A stretch of DNA of 64,000 bases. Source: Actinomycetota bacterium (GTDB taxonomy: Bacteria; Actinomycetota; Geothermincolia; Geothermincolales; RBG-13-55-18). This document shows positions 8,013-17,409 of the stretch, in pieces. How positions within the stretch are numbered: position 1 is the stretch's first letter; every line of letters begins with the position of its first letter. The translations under genes and the position numbers were made by a program. The notes beneath the pieces are model-generated. The model saw nothing but the letters and a program-made list of their open reading frames with translations, was not told the origin of the DNA and did no database searches. The stretch lies in assembly GCA_014360685.1 (NCBI GenBank), contig JACIXB010000011.1:409803-473802 (forward strand). Reading direction: 5' to 3'.

Positions 8013-11000
8013 ATGCTCATCAACAGGACTCTACAGAAGGTGATCAACTTCCTGGTCATAGTATCCATGGTCGCCTTGCTGGCGGTTGGAGGGCTGATGG
8101 CTTTACCCTCACGCAGCCCGTTCGGGCCGCTGATGGGCAAGGTATTCAATTCACGGAGCAACCTGGTGGGGATGCTCAACACCCTCGACCCCAGGGAAGT
8201 GGCCAGGGCCGTAAACGAGAACCCCGACCTGGTGGCACAACTCCTTCCCCTCCTGGAAGCGGATATCCTGGCCGCCGCCGTAAACGCGAACCCCGAATTC
8301 GTGAGCAGTTTGGTTGCCGGACTCGACCCCAAGGTAGCGGCGGAGATCGTGAATCATAACGGCGAGTTCGTCAGCCTGGTCATCCCCTATCTCGACCCTC
8401 GGGTGATTGCAGACGTGGTGAACAACAACTACAGCTTCCTGGTCGAGGTGGCCCAATACCTTGACCCATTCTCGGTGGCCTACATCATCAACAACAACCA
8501 GGAGCTCGCCATCCAATTGGTGGGAGCCCTCGATCCCGGGGTGATCGCCCAGGTGGTCAACAACAACGCTGACTTCATAACCCGGGTGGCGGGGTTATTG
8601 AACGCGGAAGTTCTGGCCAGGGCCATCAACGAGAATCCCTCCCTGGCCGTCGATTTGGTGAGCATGCTCGACCCCCGGGTAGCAGCCATGGTGATCAACG
8701 CCAACGGAAGGTTCCTGGCTTCGGTGATGTCCTTGTTGAATCCAAGAGTGCTGGCCGGCGCGGTAAATTCCAATGGTTCCTTCCTGGTGCAGCTGCTGGG
8801 ATATCTGGACCCCGAAGTCATCGCTGACGCCCTTAATCATAACGAGCAGCTGGTTAACGACGTGGTTGCCCTTCTGGAACCCGACTTCATAGCCTCCATA
8901 ATCAACAACCAGTCCTTCGTCACGCGCTTGATCGGCTATCTCAATCCCGCTTCCATCGCGGGTTCTATAAATGCCAACGGCGGTTTCGTAAGCGCTCTAT
9001 TGGGATACCTGGACCCCGGGATGGTCGCCGGGGCAGTTTCGGACAACGCCGCATGGCTTGAAGCGCTCATCGGTCACCTGGACGGCGCCCAACTGGGACA
9101 CATACTGGACGGTAATGCGGCCTTCATGTCCGATTTCGTGGGAGCTCTCTCACCCTCGACCATCGCCGAAGTGATAAACGGCAACGCGCCCTGGGCGGTG
9201 AGCTTGATATCCCAGCTGGATACGGGGGTCATCGCCGGGATAGCCAACGACCCGGCCACGGTGGCCTTCATAAACGCCCTGCTCCCGCAGCTCGACGCCG
9301 CCACTCTGGCGGGGATCCTGAACAACAACGGGGGCTGGGTGGGAGACCTGGTCTCCAACCTCTCCACGGGGATGGTGGTGGATCTCCTGAACAGCCTGGA
9401 TCCCGCCTGGACGGCCCGGCTCATGACCGACCTGAACAACCCCACCAGCCTGGGGGTCATCGCCGGGATAGCCAACGACCCGGCCACGGTGGCCTTTTTG
9501 AACAGCCTCCTCCCCCAGCTGGACGCCTCCGCCCTGGCGGGGATCGTCAACGGCAACGGATCCTGGGTGGCCGACCTCCTCTCCGGGATCACCCCGGACA
9601 CGGTGAACACCCTGATCTCCGACCTTACCCCCTGGATCACGGGGACCCTGCTCCCCGGACTGGACGTCTCGGCCATCGCCGGGATAGCCAACGACCCGGC
9701 CACCATCGCCTTTTTGAACAGCCTCCTCCCCCAGCTGGACGCCTCGGGCGTGGCCTCCGTCGTCAACGCCAACTGGGACTGGATGGGGGACGTGGTCTCG
9801 GGCATCGCCCCCTCCACGGTGAACAGCCTGCTCACCGACATCGGGCCCTGGATGCTCGGGGTGCTCATGCCCAACCTGGATGAGCACATCATAGCCACCC
9901 TCATGAACCATCCCAACACCATAGCCTTCATCAACCGGCTGCTTCCCAACCTGGATCCCGCATCTCTAGCGGACATATTGAATAACAATGGAGCATGGGT
10001 GGGCGAGCTCATCTCCAACCTCTCCACCACCATGGTCGTGGACGTGGTGAACAACCTGGATCCCGCCTGGACGGCCCAGCTCTTCACCGACTTGAACAAC
10101 GCCACCACCCTCACCGTGCTCGGGAACATCGCCAACTCCCCGGAGTTCACCGCCTTCGTGGACGCCCTCATCGGCTACCTGGACCCGACCATCCTGGCCG
10201 GCATCCTCAACTCCAACGGGGACTTCGTGGGCCAGCTCATCTCCAACCTCTCCACCACCATGGTCGTGGACGTGGTGAACAACCTGGATCCCGCCTGGTG
10301 GGCACAGTTGATGAACGACCTGAGGACGGGAGCCCTCGTCTCTATCGCCGCGCTGGCCAACGACCCGGCGACCATCGCCTTCCTAAACGCCCTGCTCCCG
10401 CAGCTCGACGCGGCCAACGTGGCCTCCATCGTCAACAACAACGTAAGCTGGCTTAACCAGGTGGTCACCAACGTCACCCCGGCAACGGTGAACAGCATGC
10501 TCAGCGGTCTCTCCGGATGGATCACCAACACCTTGATTCCCGGGCTGGACGCCTCGACCATAGCTGGAATAGCGAACGCCGTCAGCACTAGGGATTTCCT
10601 GAACACGCTGCTCCCGCAGATCGACGAGGCAAATCTGGCTTACGTGGCGAACAACAACGGGGCCTGGCTGGCCGATCTTATCTCCAATCTGGACGCTTCC
10701 GTCGTCGCCGATGCCCTGAACGCCAACGAGGCCTTCGTAACCGCCCTGGTGCAGAACCTGGACACTACCGTTCTGGCCAACGTCATCAACGCCAGCGAGG
10801 CTTTCCTAACCCAGCTCCTGGGCAAGCTCAATCCCACCGTCCTGGCCAACGCCATCAATGCCAACGGCACCTTCCTCACCAACCTGCTGGGGGCCCTCAA
10901 TCCCAGCGTGGTGGCCGGCGCCCTCAACGCCAACCAGACCTTCGTCACCAACCTCATAAGCGCCATCAACCCCCAGGTGCTGGCCAACGCCCTCAATGCC

Positions 11001-11798
11001 AACGGGACCTTCATGCAGAACCTGCTAGGTTATCTCGACCCGGCGGTCATAGCCGGTGCCGTGAACGCCAACCAGACCTTCGTCACCGGTATGGTCACAA
11101 ACCTCTCGCCCACGGTGCTGGCCAACGCCATCAACGCCAACGAGGCCTTCATGAGCAGCCTGATAACCGGGTTGGATACAACCGTACTGGCCAACGTGCT
11201 CAACTCCAACTCGGTGAGGAACTGGTTGACCACCCTGGTCTCCAAGCTCAACGCCACCCAGGTGGCCTATATCCTTAACAACAACCAGGCCTTCCTCACC
11301 AACCTGATCGGGGCCCTCAACCCCTCGGTGTTGGCCGCGGCCATCAACTCCAACGGCTCCTTCCTCAACAACCTCATCGCCAACCTGAACGCCTCGGTGG
11401 TGGCCGGGGCCATCAACACCAACCAGACCTTCCTGACCAACCTCATCGCCAACCTGAACCCCAGCGTGCTGGCGGGAGCGGTGAACGCCAACGGGACCTT
11501 CCTGCAGAATCTGCTGGGGGCGCTGGACACCAACGTCATTGCGGGAGCGCTGACTTCAACGAACGGTCTGAGCTTCCTGACCAACCTGATCGTCAACCTC
11601 TCCGGGGCTCGCGCTCAAGCCCTGGTCAACGCCCTCAACGCCACCGGCGTGGATTACCACAACGACGATGCGCCTATCACCTTCTTCGACCAGTTCGTCC
11701 TGATGCTCCACTCCAACTTGAACATCCTGGGACTCGGTCATCATATCGAAGGAAAAATCGAAGGTTTCATCTATGATGCCAACGGAGGAGACTGGTAA
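8013..11798 (+). CDS. Giant membrane-anchored 23-residue-repeat protein
   Basis: A 1261-residue protein of unrecognised family. Residues 1-32 are a basic start plus one hydrophobic helix (VINFLVIVSMVALLAVGGLMALP), a signal or anchor. From about residue 58 to 1200 the protein is built almost wholly of units close to LDPxVIAxaiNaNxxFvtxLlgx, mostly exactly 23 residues, with some of 22 or 25 and several longer inserts such as LSTTMVVDVVNNLDPAWTAQL. I count about 45 units. Each unit reads as two short amphipathic helices broken at L(D/N)P and NxN, suggesting an alpha-solenoid; the fold is inference. The C-terminus (about 60 residues, GLGHHIEGKIEGFIYDANGGDW) is not repetitive. The ATG follows GGGGGTAGGGGAT, and a terminator follows the gene. 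Confidence 0.85.
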   Translation: MLINRTLQKVINFLVIVSMVALLAVGGLMALPSRSPFGPLMGKVFNSRSNLVGMLNTLDPREVARAVNENPDLVAQLLPLLEADILAAAVNANPEFVSSLVAGLDPKVAAEIVNHNGEFVSLVIPYLDPRVIADVVNNNYSFLVEVAQYLDPFSVAYIINNNQELAIQLVGALDPGVIAQVVNNNADFITRVAGLLNAEVLARAINENPSLAVDLVSMLDPRVAAMVINANGRFLASVMSLLNPRVLAGAVNSNGSFLVQLLGYLDPEVIADALNHNEQLVNDVVALLEPDFIASIINNQSFVTRLIGYLNPASIAGSINANGGFVSALLGYLDPGMVAGAVSDNAAWLEALIGHLDGAQLGHILDGNAAFMSDFVGALSPSTIAEVINGNAPWAVSLISQLDTGVIAGIANDPATVAFINALLPQLDAATLAGILNNNGGWVGDLVSNLSTGMVVDLLNSLDPAWTARLMTDLNNPTSLGVIAGIANDPATVAFLNSLLPQLDASALAGIVNGNGSWVADLLSGITPDTVNTLISDLTPWITGTLLPGLDVSAIAGIANDPATIAFLNSLLPQLDASGVASVVNANWDWMGDVVSGIAPSTVNSLLTDIGPWMLGVLMPNLDEHIIATLMNHPNTIAFINRLLPNLDPASLADILNNNGAWVGELISNLSTTMVVDVVNNLDPAWTAQLFTDLNNATTLTVLGNIANSPEFTAFVDALIGYLDPTILAGILNSNGDFVGQLISNLSTTMVVDVVNNLDPAWWAQLMNDLRTGALVSIAALANDPATIAFLNALLPQLDAANVASIVNNNVSWLNQVVTNVTPATVNSMLSGLSGWITNTLIPGLDASTIAGIANAVSTRDFLNTLLPQIDEANLAYVANNNGAWLADLISNLDASVVADALNANEAFVTALVQNLDTTVLANVINASEAFLTQLLGKLNPTVLANAINANGTFLTNLLGALNPSVVAGALNANQTFVTNLISAINPQVLANALNANGTFMQNLLGYLDPAVIAGAVNANQTFVTGMVTNLSPTVLANAINANEAFMSSLITGLDTTVLANVLNSNSVRNWLTTLVSKLNATQVAYILNNNQAFLTNLIGALNPSVLAAAINSNGSFLNNLIANLNASVVAGAINTNQTFLTNLIANLNPSVLAGAVNANGTFLQNLLGALDTNVIAGALTSTNGLSFLTNLIVNLSGARAQALVNALNATGVDYHNDDAPITFFDQFVLMLHSNLNILGLGHHIEGKIEGFIYDANGGDW
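10006..10070 (+). repeat. 65-bp exact intragenic duplication, copy 1
   Basis: AGCTCATCTCCAACCTCTCC through GATCCCGCCTGG is identical to 10234-10298, 228 bp downstream within the giant repeat gene. Most neighbouring units share protein pattern but not exact DNA, so this copy is recent or kept identical by gene conversion. Confidence 0.85.
10234..10298 (+). repeat. 65-bp exact intragenic duplication, copy 2
   Basis: Second copy of the block at 10006-10070. It encodes LISNLSTTMVVDVVNNLDPAW in both places. A diverged third copy (LVSNLSTGMVVDLLNSLDPAW) lies near 9348-9412. Confidence 0.85.
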
Positions 11799-11817
11799 TA
11801 CCTTCAGTATCCTAGAA

Positions 11818-11852
11818 GGGCAGGCTACTTGCCCGCCCCTCTTATTTTCTTT
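11818..11852 (+). terminator. Intrinsic terminator after the giant repeat gene
   Basis: GGGCAGGC-TACTT-GCCCGCCC forms an 8-bp stem with one mismatch, followed by the T-rich tract CTCTTATTTTCTTTATT. It begins 20 bp after the stop codon. Confidence 0.75.
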
Positions 11853-11953
11853 ATTAACCGGCATAAGCGGTTTAAGCATCGCGGAAGACGGAGCGATAGT
11901 AAAAGGTAAGCAATAGTTTCTGCCCGCTACTCCTGGAGGTTTTAGAGGAGGTC

Positions 11954-12817
11954 ATGAAAGCTGGTAAAAACGATGAATACTGCGTGAGAGGCGGCGAAAT
12001 ACATAAATCAGCGCTTGCATTCTCGCTGGCCCTCCTCTTTGCCGTTATGGCTCTCGTGCCCGGTTGCGGTGGCGATTCCATCGCTGCCCTACTGGAGCGG
12101 TCGGATGATTCCATCCAGGAATTTGAAAAAGCGATAACGCAGGCTGACCATTGCCTTCACGCGCTCTTGGGATTCAATTTCGAGAACGCCTCCTTCCTGG
12201 ACGAAGCGCTGTCCGCCGTAAGATCAGGGATGGACTCCCTCCAACCAGCTGGACATGCCGTGGATGTGTTGTCATCCACAGATTACCGGGGCAAACTCGC
12301 CCATCTGGGTGAACTGGTGAGTGGCTTTGTTGTCGACGCCAGGTCAGCCCTTGAAGAACTGTCACTTGTTTACCATGATTTGGAATCCATCCTTATGGCC
12401 ATTGAGCCACTCCTGCTAAAGGAGGCGGTCATTACCCAAATGGAAGTGCCCCAGGATCAGGCTGAATGGAGAGGCAGGTTACTGGATCTCAGACAGGCAC
12501 TCGAAACAACCCTGCAAGCACTTGCCGCGTTAACCGTCGGTCCGGCAATGACTGATTACCACTCTTATTTCACGGATGTTTCGGTCGCCCTCAAAAAGGT
12601 GGTCGACCAGATCATCAGCCGTCTACCGCTTGTCGATCTTGAGGCGGATATAGGGATAAGCGCGGACTTCTCTCGCATTCTGGAGATGCTCGATTCCTAT
12701 CCCATGGTGGTTGAAAGGTTGAAGGAAAGTATCTCGATATTCTCACTGGACCCGGTCATAAGCGAGATAGAGGTGGAGATAAACGACTTGTACATGGAAT
12801 CAAACTCGAGCCGGTAA
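11954..12817 (+). CDS. Helical secreted lipoprotein of unknown function
   Basis: A 287-residue protein with a long basic N-terminus, a hydrophobic signal core (ALAFSLALLFAVMALVPGC) and a candidate lipid cysteine in VPGC, followed by GGDS. The mature region is predicted by eye to be nearly all helical, with heptad-like spacing (SIAALLERSDDSIQEFEKAITQADHCLHALLG), and shows no catalytic motif I recognise. The ATG follows AGAGGAGGTC. It lies 155 bp after the giant repeat protein gene, beyond that gene's terminator, so it is probably a separate transcript, though it may act on the same cell-surface structure. The PGCG signal-peptide end resembles that of the lipoprotein at 6470. Confidence 0.65.
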   Translation: MKAGKNDEYCVRGGEIHKSALAFSLALLFAVMALVPGCGGDSIAALLERSDDSIQEFEKAITQADHCLHALLGFNFENASFLDEALSAVRSGMDSLQPAGHAVDVLSSTDYRGKLAHLGELVSGFVVDARSALEELSLVYHDLESILMAIEPLLLKEAVITQMEVPQDQAEWRGRLLDLRQALETTLQALAALTVGPAMTDYHSYFTDVSVALKKVVDQIISRLPLVDLEADIGISADFSRILEMLDSYPMVVERLKESISIFSLDPVISEIEVEINDLYMESNSSR

Positions 12818-13142
12818 AAAAAGATCTGTCAAGTACCGGGCAAGTTACAGGCGCCTTGTGAAACCCCGTGGTCAGCTACCGACCTTGGGCATTGTTTGGA
12901 GAATTCATATGCCTGATCGGCCTGGGCGGAGGTTTTCAACCCGGAAGGTAGGCCCCGCGGTGCTGACAAATATAAACCTCTCCAAGCGGCCGCGGGGTAA
13001 GGGGACGCACGATGCGGGGTTTATGATATGTTTATGGATGGAATAAGGCGGCGAAGCGGAGCTGCAGGTAGATGTGGATTTGGGCTTCCTGTGTATCAAG
13101 TACAGCGTTGGACGGCATTTTGCCTGTATGGAGGTGTAGAGT
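12818..13142. other. Non-coding gap (325 bp)
   Basis: I see no convincing gene. It contains the strong ribosome binding site GGAGGTG for the 13143 gene at its right end. A 62-residue plus-strand ORF (12858-13046) has no ribosome binding site and an unconvincing composition. Confidence 0.4.
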
Positions 13143-14792
13143 TTGAACTGTCCCCGCCATCCCAGTAAGAGAGCGATCGCCAACTGCCAGGAGTGCGGTA
13201 CCTGGTTCTGCATAGAATGCGTGCGAGAGACCGACCAGACCATCCTGTGCCACGAATGCCACCGGAGACGGATGGACGAAGTGGCCATGGAATTAACGCC
13301 GCGGGAGGAGGAAGCGGAAGGCTTCGCCGCCAGGCATTCTCCAGCAGCGTTGGACCGGGATGCCGGGAAAATCACACTGCGGTCTTCTTTCCCGGTTCCC
13401 GGGGAACCCGGGGAGCACGGGAAGCCTCCGGCGGGTCGGGGGGAATTCGAAGAGGAAACCCTTTCCAGGAGGCCGGCAAAGCGCGGATGGTTCTGGAAGA
13501 GGGATAAAAGGGTGAGGGAAGTCCGGGAAGCCGGTGGGCGTACCCCGGGGAAAGCGCCGGAGAAAACCTTGTCCGGGAGGGCTGCCGCGCCCGTGGGTGG
13601 GGAGGAGGCCGAAGAGGAGCCGGATTTCCTCGCCATGGGACCGGATGAGGATTTCAGCGAGCTGTCCAGCGCCGCGGAGAGGAGGAGGTTGCGCTTCTTC
13701 CCCGGGAGGAGGCGCCCCGTGGCGAAAGAGACGGCTGAGGGGGCCCCGCCCGGCGAGGAGGCGCGGCGGTTGGGGACGACCCACGGGGTGGAGGAGGGAC
13801 GGGGAGAGACCAAGGGGCCGGAAAAACGGAAGCTCGCCGAAAGGCCCTACTCGGCGGAGAGCGGGGAAAGAGCCGCCCTCCCCGGGAGGGAGCGGGCGGA
13901 GAGAAAGCCGGCGGATAAGATATCGGCACCCCCCACCCCGGGGGCTGCCGCGGGGGACGAGTTACTCGACGACGTGGTGTCCCGGCTGCTGGTTACGGAA
14001 AGAGGAGGGGGACCAGAGGGGCGGGAAAAGGGGAAGGGTTCGGAGGCCCGCACCCCATCCGGGGATAGCGTCGAGGAAGTCCTGACCACCCTACTGCGGC
14101 CGGAAACCGAAGTGACCGCCGGGCCCCGGGCGGCGCGGGAAAGTGCGGCCCCCCGCGAAGGAAGGGCGGTAGCGGTTGCGGATTCGACCGCCGCAGCGGA
14201 GGCGGCTGAACCGACCATACGGCGGGAGGAACGCCGCAGTGTGGTGAGGGAAAGGGAGAAACGGTGGTCATTCCTGGCCCAGCCCCGCTCCTCGGAACAC
14301 ACGGAGATCGCCGCCAGCTGGTGGGTGGCGGCCTTGTTCGTACTCCTCATGGTGCTTCTGGGCGCCGTACTCTGGGCCGTGCCCAATGCCTACCTGGTCC
14401 CCAGGGACACGGAATACGGCATCCACGCCGTGGCCATCGGTATCCTCCTCGGCCTGATCTTCTGGTGGAAGGCGGGAAGGAAACACGGCACCAAGCTGGC
14501 CGTGCAGGCCGCCCTTACCACCTTTTTCGCCCTCTTTTCAGGGGAGTTCCTCCACTGGTTCCTCGTCATCACCAAGAATGCCGCCCTGCGCACCATCTTT
14601 TTCGACCTGGTGTCCTTCCGCTTCATCTGGGAGCATGGTGCGGAAGTCATGCGCCATACCTTGGAGGCCATGTTCCCGGGAGCCTTCGTGTGGATAATGG
14701 TCATGCCCACCCTGCTGGCCTTCATCATCGGCTTCGGCATGCCTCCCATCCCCGAGATCTTCTTCCAGTTCGGGCGGGCGGTGCGCGAGTGA
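13143..14792 (+). CDS. B-box-type zinc-finger membrane protein with long disordered linker
   Basis: A 549-residue protein in three parts. Residues 1-45 (CPRHPSKRAIANCQECGTWFCIECVRETDQTILCHECHRR) carry Cys/His pairs in a B-box-like zinc-finger spacing. Residues of about 50-375 are a low-complexity, highly charged linker rich in Glu, Arg, Gly and Pro, probably disordered. Residues from about 380 hold four hydrophobic helices (WWVAALFVLLMVLLGAVLWAVP; GIHAVAIGILLGLIFWW; LAVQAALTTFFALFSGEFLHWFLVI; PTLLAFIIGFGMPPIPEIFF). It starts at TTG 13143 with GGAGGTG six bases before. Bacterial proteins with a cytoplasmic zinc finger tethered to a membrane domain are known, but no function is assigned here. 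Confidence 0.75.
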   Translation: MNCPRHPSKRAIANCQECGTWFCIECVRETDQTILCHECHRRRMDEVAMELTPREEEAEGFAARHSPAALDRDAGKITLRSSFPVPGEPGEHGKPPAGRGEFEEETLSRRPAKRGWFWKRDKRVREVREAGGRTPGKAPEKTLSGRAAAPVGGEEAEEEPDFLAMGPDEDFSELSSAAERRRLRFFPGRRRPVAKETAEGAPPGEEARRLGTTHGVEEGRGETKGPEKRKLAERPYSAESGERAALPGRERAERKPADKISAPPTPGAAAGDELLDDVVSRLLVTERGGGPEGREKGKGSEARTPSGDSVEEVLTTLLRPETEVTAGPRAARESAAPREGRAVAVADSTAAAEAAEPTIRREERRSVVREREKRWSFLAQPRSSEHTEIAASWWVAALFVLLMVLLGAVLWAVPNAYLVPRDTEYGIHAVAIGILLGLIFWWKAGRKHGTKLAVQAALTTFFALFSGEFLHWFLVITKNAALRTIFFDLVSFRFIWEHGAEVMRHTLEAMFPGAFVWIMVMPTLLAFIIGFGMPPIPEIFFQFGRAVRE

Positions 14793-14862
14793 TGTCAGGC
14801 CGGGCGGGCGAGGGCTTCGACCTGGGGCGCCGAGCTCGCGTGGCGGAAGGCGCACGGATGAT

Positions 14863-15246
14863 ATGTTTGCCGGCCTACGGACGGTGAGGATGAGGGGGAT
14901 CTGGGGCGTGGCTTGGGAGACGGAATTCTTGGAAGGGGGCACCAAGGCCCTGGTACGCCTGGATGGCGTGGTGGACTCCACCAACGTGGAGGAGTTCTTC
15001 GCCCTCATCAACTCCATATTCAAGCAGGGCGTGAAACGCGTGGTCCTGGACATGGAGAACACCAGCTACCTCTCCAGCGGCGGGCTCTCGGTCATCGTCG
15101 ACGCCCATAAGAAGGCGGAAAAGGAAGGGGGGAAGCTGGTCATCGCCCGCGCCTCGGAGATGGTGGCTGATCTCTTCAGGGTGGTCCAGGTGGAGAGGAT
15201 TATACCTTTCTTCGATAACCTCCAGGAGGCATTGGAGGCGCTCTGA
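14863..15246 (+). CDS. STAS-domain anti-anti-sigma-factor-like protein
   Basis: Up to 127 residues, essentially one STAS domain: TKALVRLDGVVDSTNVEEFFALINSIFKQGVKRVVLDMENTSYLSSGGLSVIVDAHKKAEKEGGKLVIARA. The serine pair in YLSSGGL occupies the site phosphorylated in SpoIIAA/RsbV-type antagonists. Those proteins release a sigma factor by binding its anti-sigma kinase. No anti-sigma kinase or sigma factor lies next to it, so its partner is elsewhere. The start is uncertain: ATG 14863 has no clear ribosome binding site, and ATG 14890 has GAGG too close. Confidence 0.8.
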   Translation: MFAGLRTVRMRGIWGVAWETEFLEGGTKALVRLDGVVDSTNVEEFFALINSIFKQGVKRVVLDMENTSYLSSGGLSVIVDAHKKAEKEGGKLVIARASEMVADLFRVVQVERIIPFFDNLQEALEAL

Positions 15247-15616
15247 AGGATCAACCCCCGCCGGCCGGCCGCTCGACCTCCATGAGGATGGTTAATCACG
15301 GCCGAGAATCCCCTGTTACACCCTGCGTATAGTCAATCCACAACGTACTAATCCGTTGATCCCTTGCCTGATATCCCTTCTTATATCCCTCACGGGAAGT
15401 GGGCGATGCTGACCCCCGGTTTTCGAGGCATTGATAAAACACGGCGTGGGCGAAAAGCTGAACTCAATCTTTCTTCTGGAACCGCCCGCGAAACCGGGGA
15501 TAAAGGCGCAAGTGAGAGACATTGGAAAATCTGGTCCTGGGCAAGATAGCGCCGGCAAAGACTGAAACCGGGATCAAGAGCCGAAGTAAGGGGCGCCCCG
15601 GGAGGTATTTCCACCG
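15247..15616. other. Convergent non-coding gap (370 bp)
   Basis: This lies between the STAS gene and the 3' end of pilB. I find no gene; short ORFs on both strands lack ribosome binding sites. No clear bidirectional terminator is visible. Confidence 0.4.
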
Positions 15617-17293
15617 TCAGACGGCCACCACCCGCATGACCTCCTCGATGGAAGTTATTCCCATCTTCACCTTGATGAAGCCGTCGTCGCGCATGGTGAT
15701 CAGGCCCTCTTCCTTGGCCTGCTTCATGATGGTGGTGGCCGAGGCCTCCTTCACGGTGAGCTTCTTTATCTCCTCGCTCATGGGCATGACCTCGTAGAGA
15801 CCGATGCGTCCCTTGTACCCCGTTCCCCCGCACTTGGCGCACCCGTTCTCGTTGGCCTTGTACAGGATGAGTTCATCCATGTCCTCGTAAGGGAAATTGA
15901 GCGCCTTGAGAACCTCGATGTCCGGTTCGTAGGGCACCTTGCAGTTGGGGCAGAGCTTGCGCACCAGCCTCTGGGCCATCACGCAGTTGATGGCCGAGGA
16001 CACCAGGAAGGCCTCCACCCCCATCTCGATGAGGCGCGGCAGGGCGCTGGGGGCGTCGTTGGTGTGCAGGGTGGAGAGCACCAGGTGCCCGGTGAGTGCG
16101 GCCTCGATGGCCGTCTTGGCCGTCTCCCGGTCGCGGATCTCGCCCACCATGAGGATGTCCGGAGAGGTGCGCAGGATGTTGCGCAAGGCGTTGGCGAAAG
16201 TCAGGCCGGCTTTGGGGTTAACCTGCACCTGGTTGATGCCCGCCAGCCGGTACTCCACCGGGTCCTCCACGGTGGTGATGTTCTTGTGTTCCGTGTTGAG
16301 CACGTTCAGGGTGGCATATAGGGAGGTGGACTTCCCGCTTCCGGTGGGGCCGGTCACCAGGAGGGCTCCGTGGGGCTTGGTGAAGGCCTGGCGGTATTTT
16401 TCCAGGGCCTCCGGCAGGAATCCCAGGTCCTCCAGCCGCAGGAGGATACTCGACTTGTCCAGGATGCGCATGACCACTTTCTCACCGTAGACGGTGGGAA
16501 GCACGGCGACCCGGAAGTCGATGGATTTCCCGTTGGTCACCAGCCCGAAGTGGCCGTCCTGGGGAATCCTGCGCTCGGCGATGTTCAGGTCGGAGATGAT
16601 CTTGATGCGCGACACGATCCCCTCGTGGACGTTCTTGGGCAGACGCTTGATCTCCTGGCACACGCCGTCGATGCGGTAGCGGATCAAGACCTCGTTCTCC
16701 CGGGGATCGATGTGGATGTCGCTGGCCCCCCGGTTGATGGCCTCGGTGATCATGGTGGTGGTAAACCTTACCAGGGGAGTGTCGTCCACCACGCCGGTGA
16801 TGCCCTCCGCCTCCTCCTCCTCCTCTTTGCCCTGTAGGGCCTCCTCCACGACATCCGTGTCCAGGTGGTAGTAACGCTGGATGGCGTTGAGGATGTCTTC
16901 CCGCGCGCTGACCACCGGTTTGACCTCGTAGCCGGTACTCAGCCGGATGTCGTCCAGGGCGTAGATATTGGTGGGATCGGCCATGGCCACCACCAGCTTC
17001 CCGTCCTCGAAGTCTATGGGTATGCAACTGTAGCGCCTGGCCATGCTCTCGTCTATGGAGGTGGTGGCCTGGATGTTTATCTTGTACTCCAGGAGGTCCA
17101 CGTACTCCAGCCCGAGCTCGCGGGCGATGAGCTCGGCCAACTGGTTTTCCTTCACCATCCCCAACTCGAGGAGGACGCGGCCCAGGCTGGCCCCGGTCTC
17201 CTTCTGGCGCTCCAGGGCCTGGGCCAGCTGCTTCTCGGTGACCACGTTGTTCTTCAGTAGAAGCTGGGAGAGCCGGTCCGTCGCGGATGGCAT
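15617..17293 (-). CDS. pilB: PilB/GspE-type type IV pilus assembly ATPase
   Basis: A 558-residue secretion ATPase. It has the N-terminal MshEN/GspE domain (LSQLLLKNNVVTEKQLAQALERQKETGASLGRVLLELG), the ATPase core with Walker A VTGPTGSGKSTSLYATL, the Asp box ITTVEDPVEYRLAGINQVQVNPKAGLTFANALRNILRTSPD, Walker B ILMVGEIRDRETAKTAIEAALTGHLVLSTLHTNDA, and a Cys4 zinc site (LCPNCKVPY and CAKCGGTGYKGRIGLYEV). It would drive type IV pilus extension or a related secretion system, distinct from the Tad ATPase at 2196. No pilC, pilT or pilin genes are adjacent. The ATG follows GGGAGATGAGAGC. Confidence 0.93.
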   Translation of the reverse strand: MPSATDRLSQLLLKNNVVTEKQLAQALERQKETGASLGRVLLELGMVKENQLAELIARELGLEYVDLLEYKINIQATTSIDESMARRYSCIPIDFEDGKLVVAMADPTNIYALDDIRLSTGYEVKPVVSAREDILNAIQRYYHLDTDVVEEALQGKEEEEEAEGITGVVDDTPLVRFTTTMITEAINRGASDIHIDPRENEVLIRYRIDGVCQEIKRLPKNVHEGIVSRIKIISDLNIAERRIPQDGHFGLVTNGKSIDFRVAVLPTVYGEKVVMRILDKSSILLRLEDLGFLPEALEKYRQAFTKPHGALLVTGPTGSGKSTSLYATLNVLNTEHKNITTVEDPVEYRLAGINQVQVNPKAGLTFANALRNILRTSPDILMVGEIRDRETAKTAIEAALTGHLVLSTLHTNDAPSALPRLIEMGVEAFLVSSAINCVMAQRLVRKLCPNCKVPYEPDIEVLKALNFPYEDMDELILYKANENGCAKCGGTGYKGRIGLYEVMPMSEEIKKLTVKEASATTIMKQAKEEGLITMRDDGFIKVKMGITSIEEVMRVVAV

Positions 17294-17409
17294 GCTCTCA
17301 TCTCCCTAACCGTTGTTTCCGGGCTTCGGGCAAAGATGATCATCCCCTTTAAATCATAAAATAGATTCGACATCCCGGGCCACAAACTGAAGCCGGCTCG
17401 GGGAGCGCT

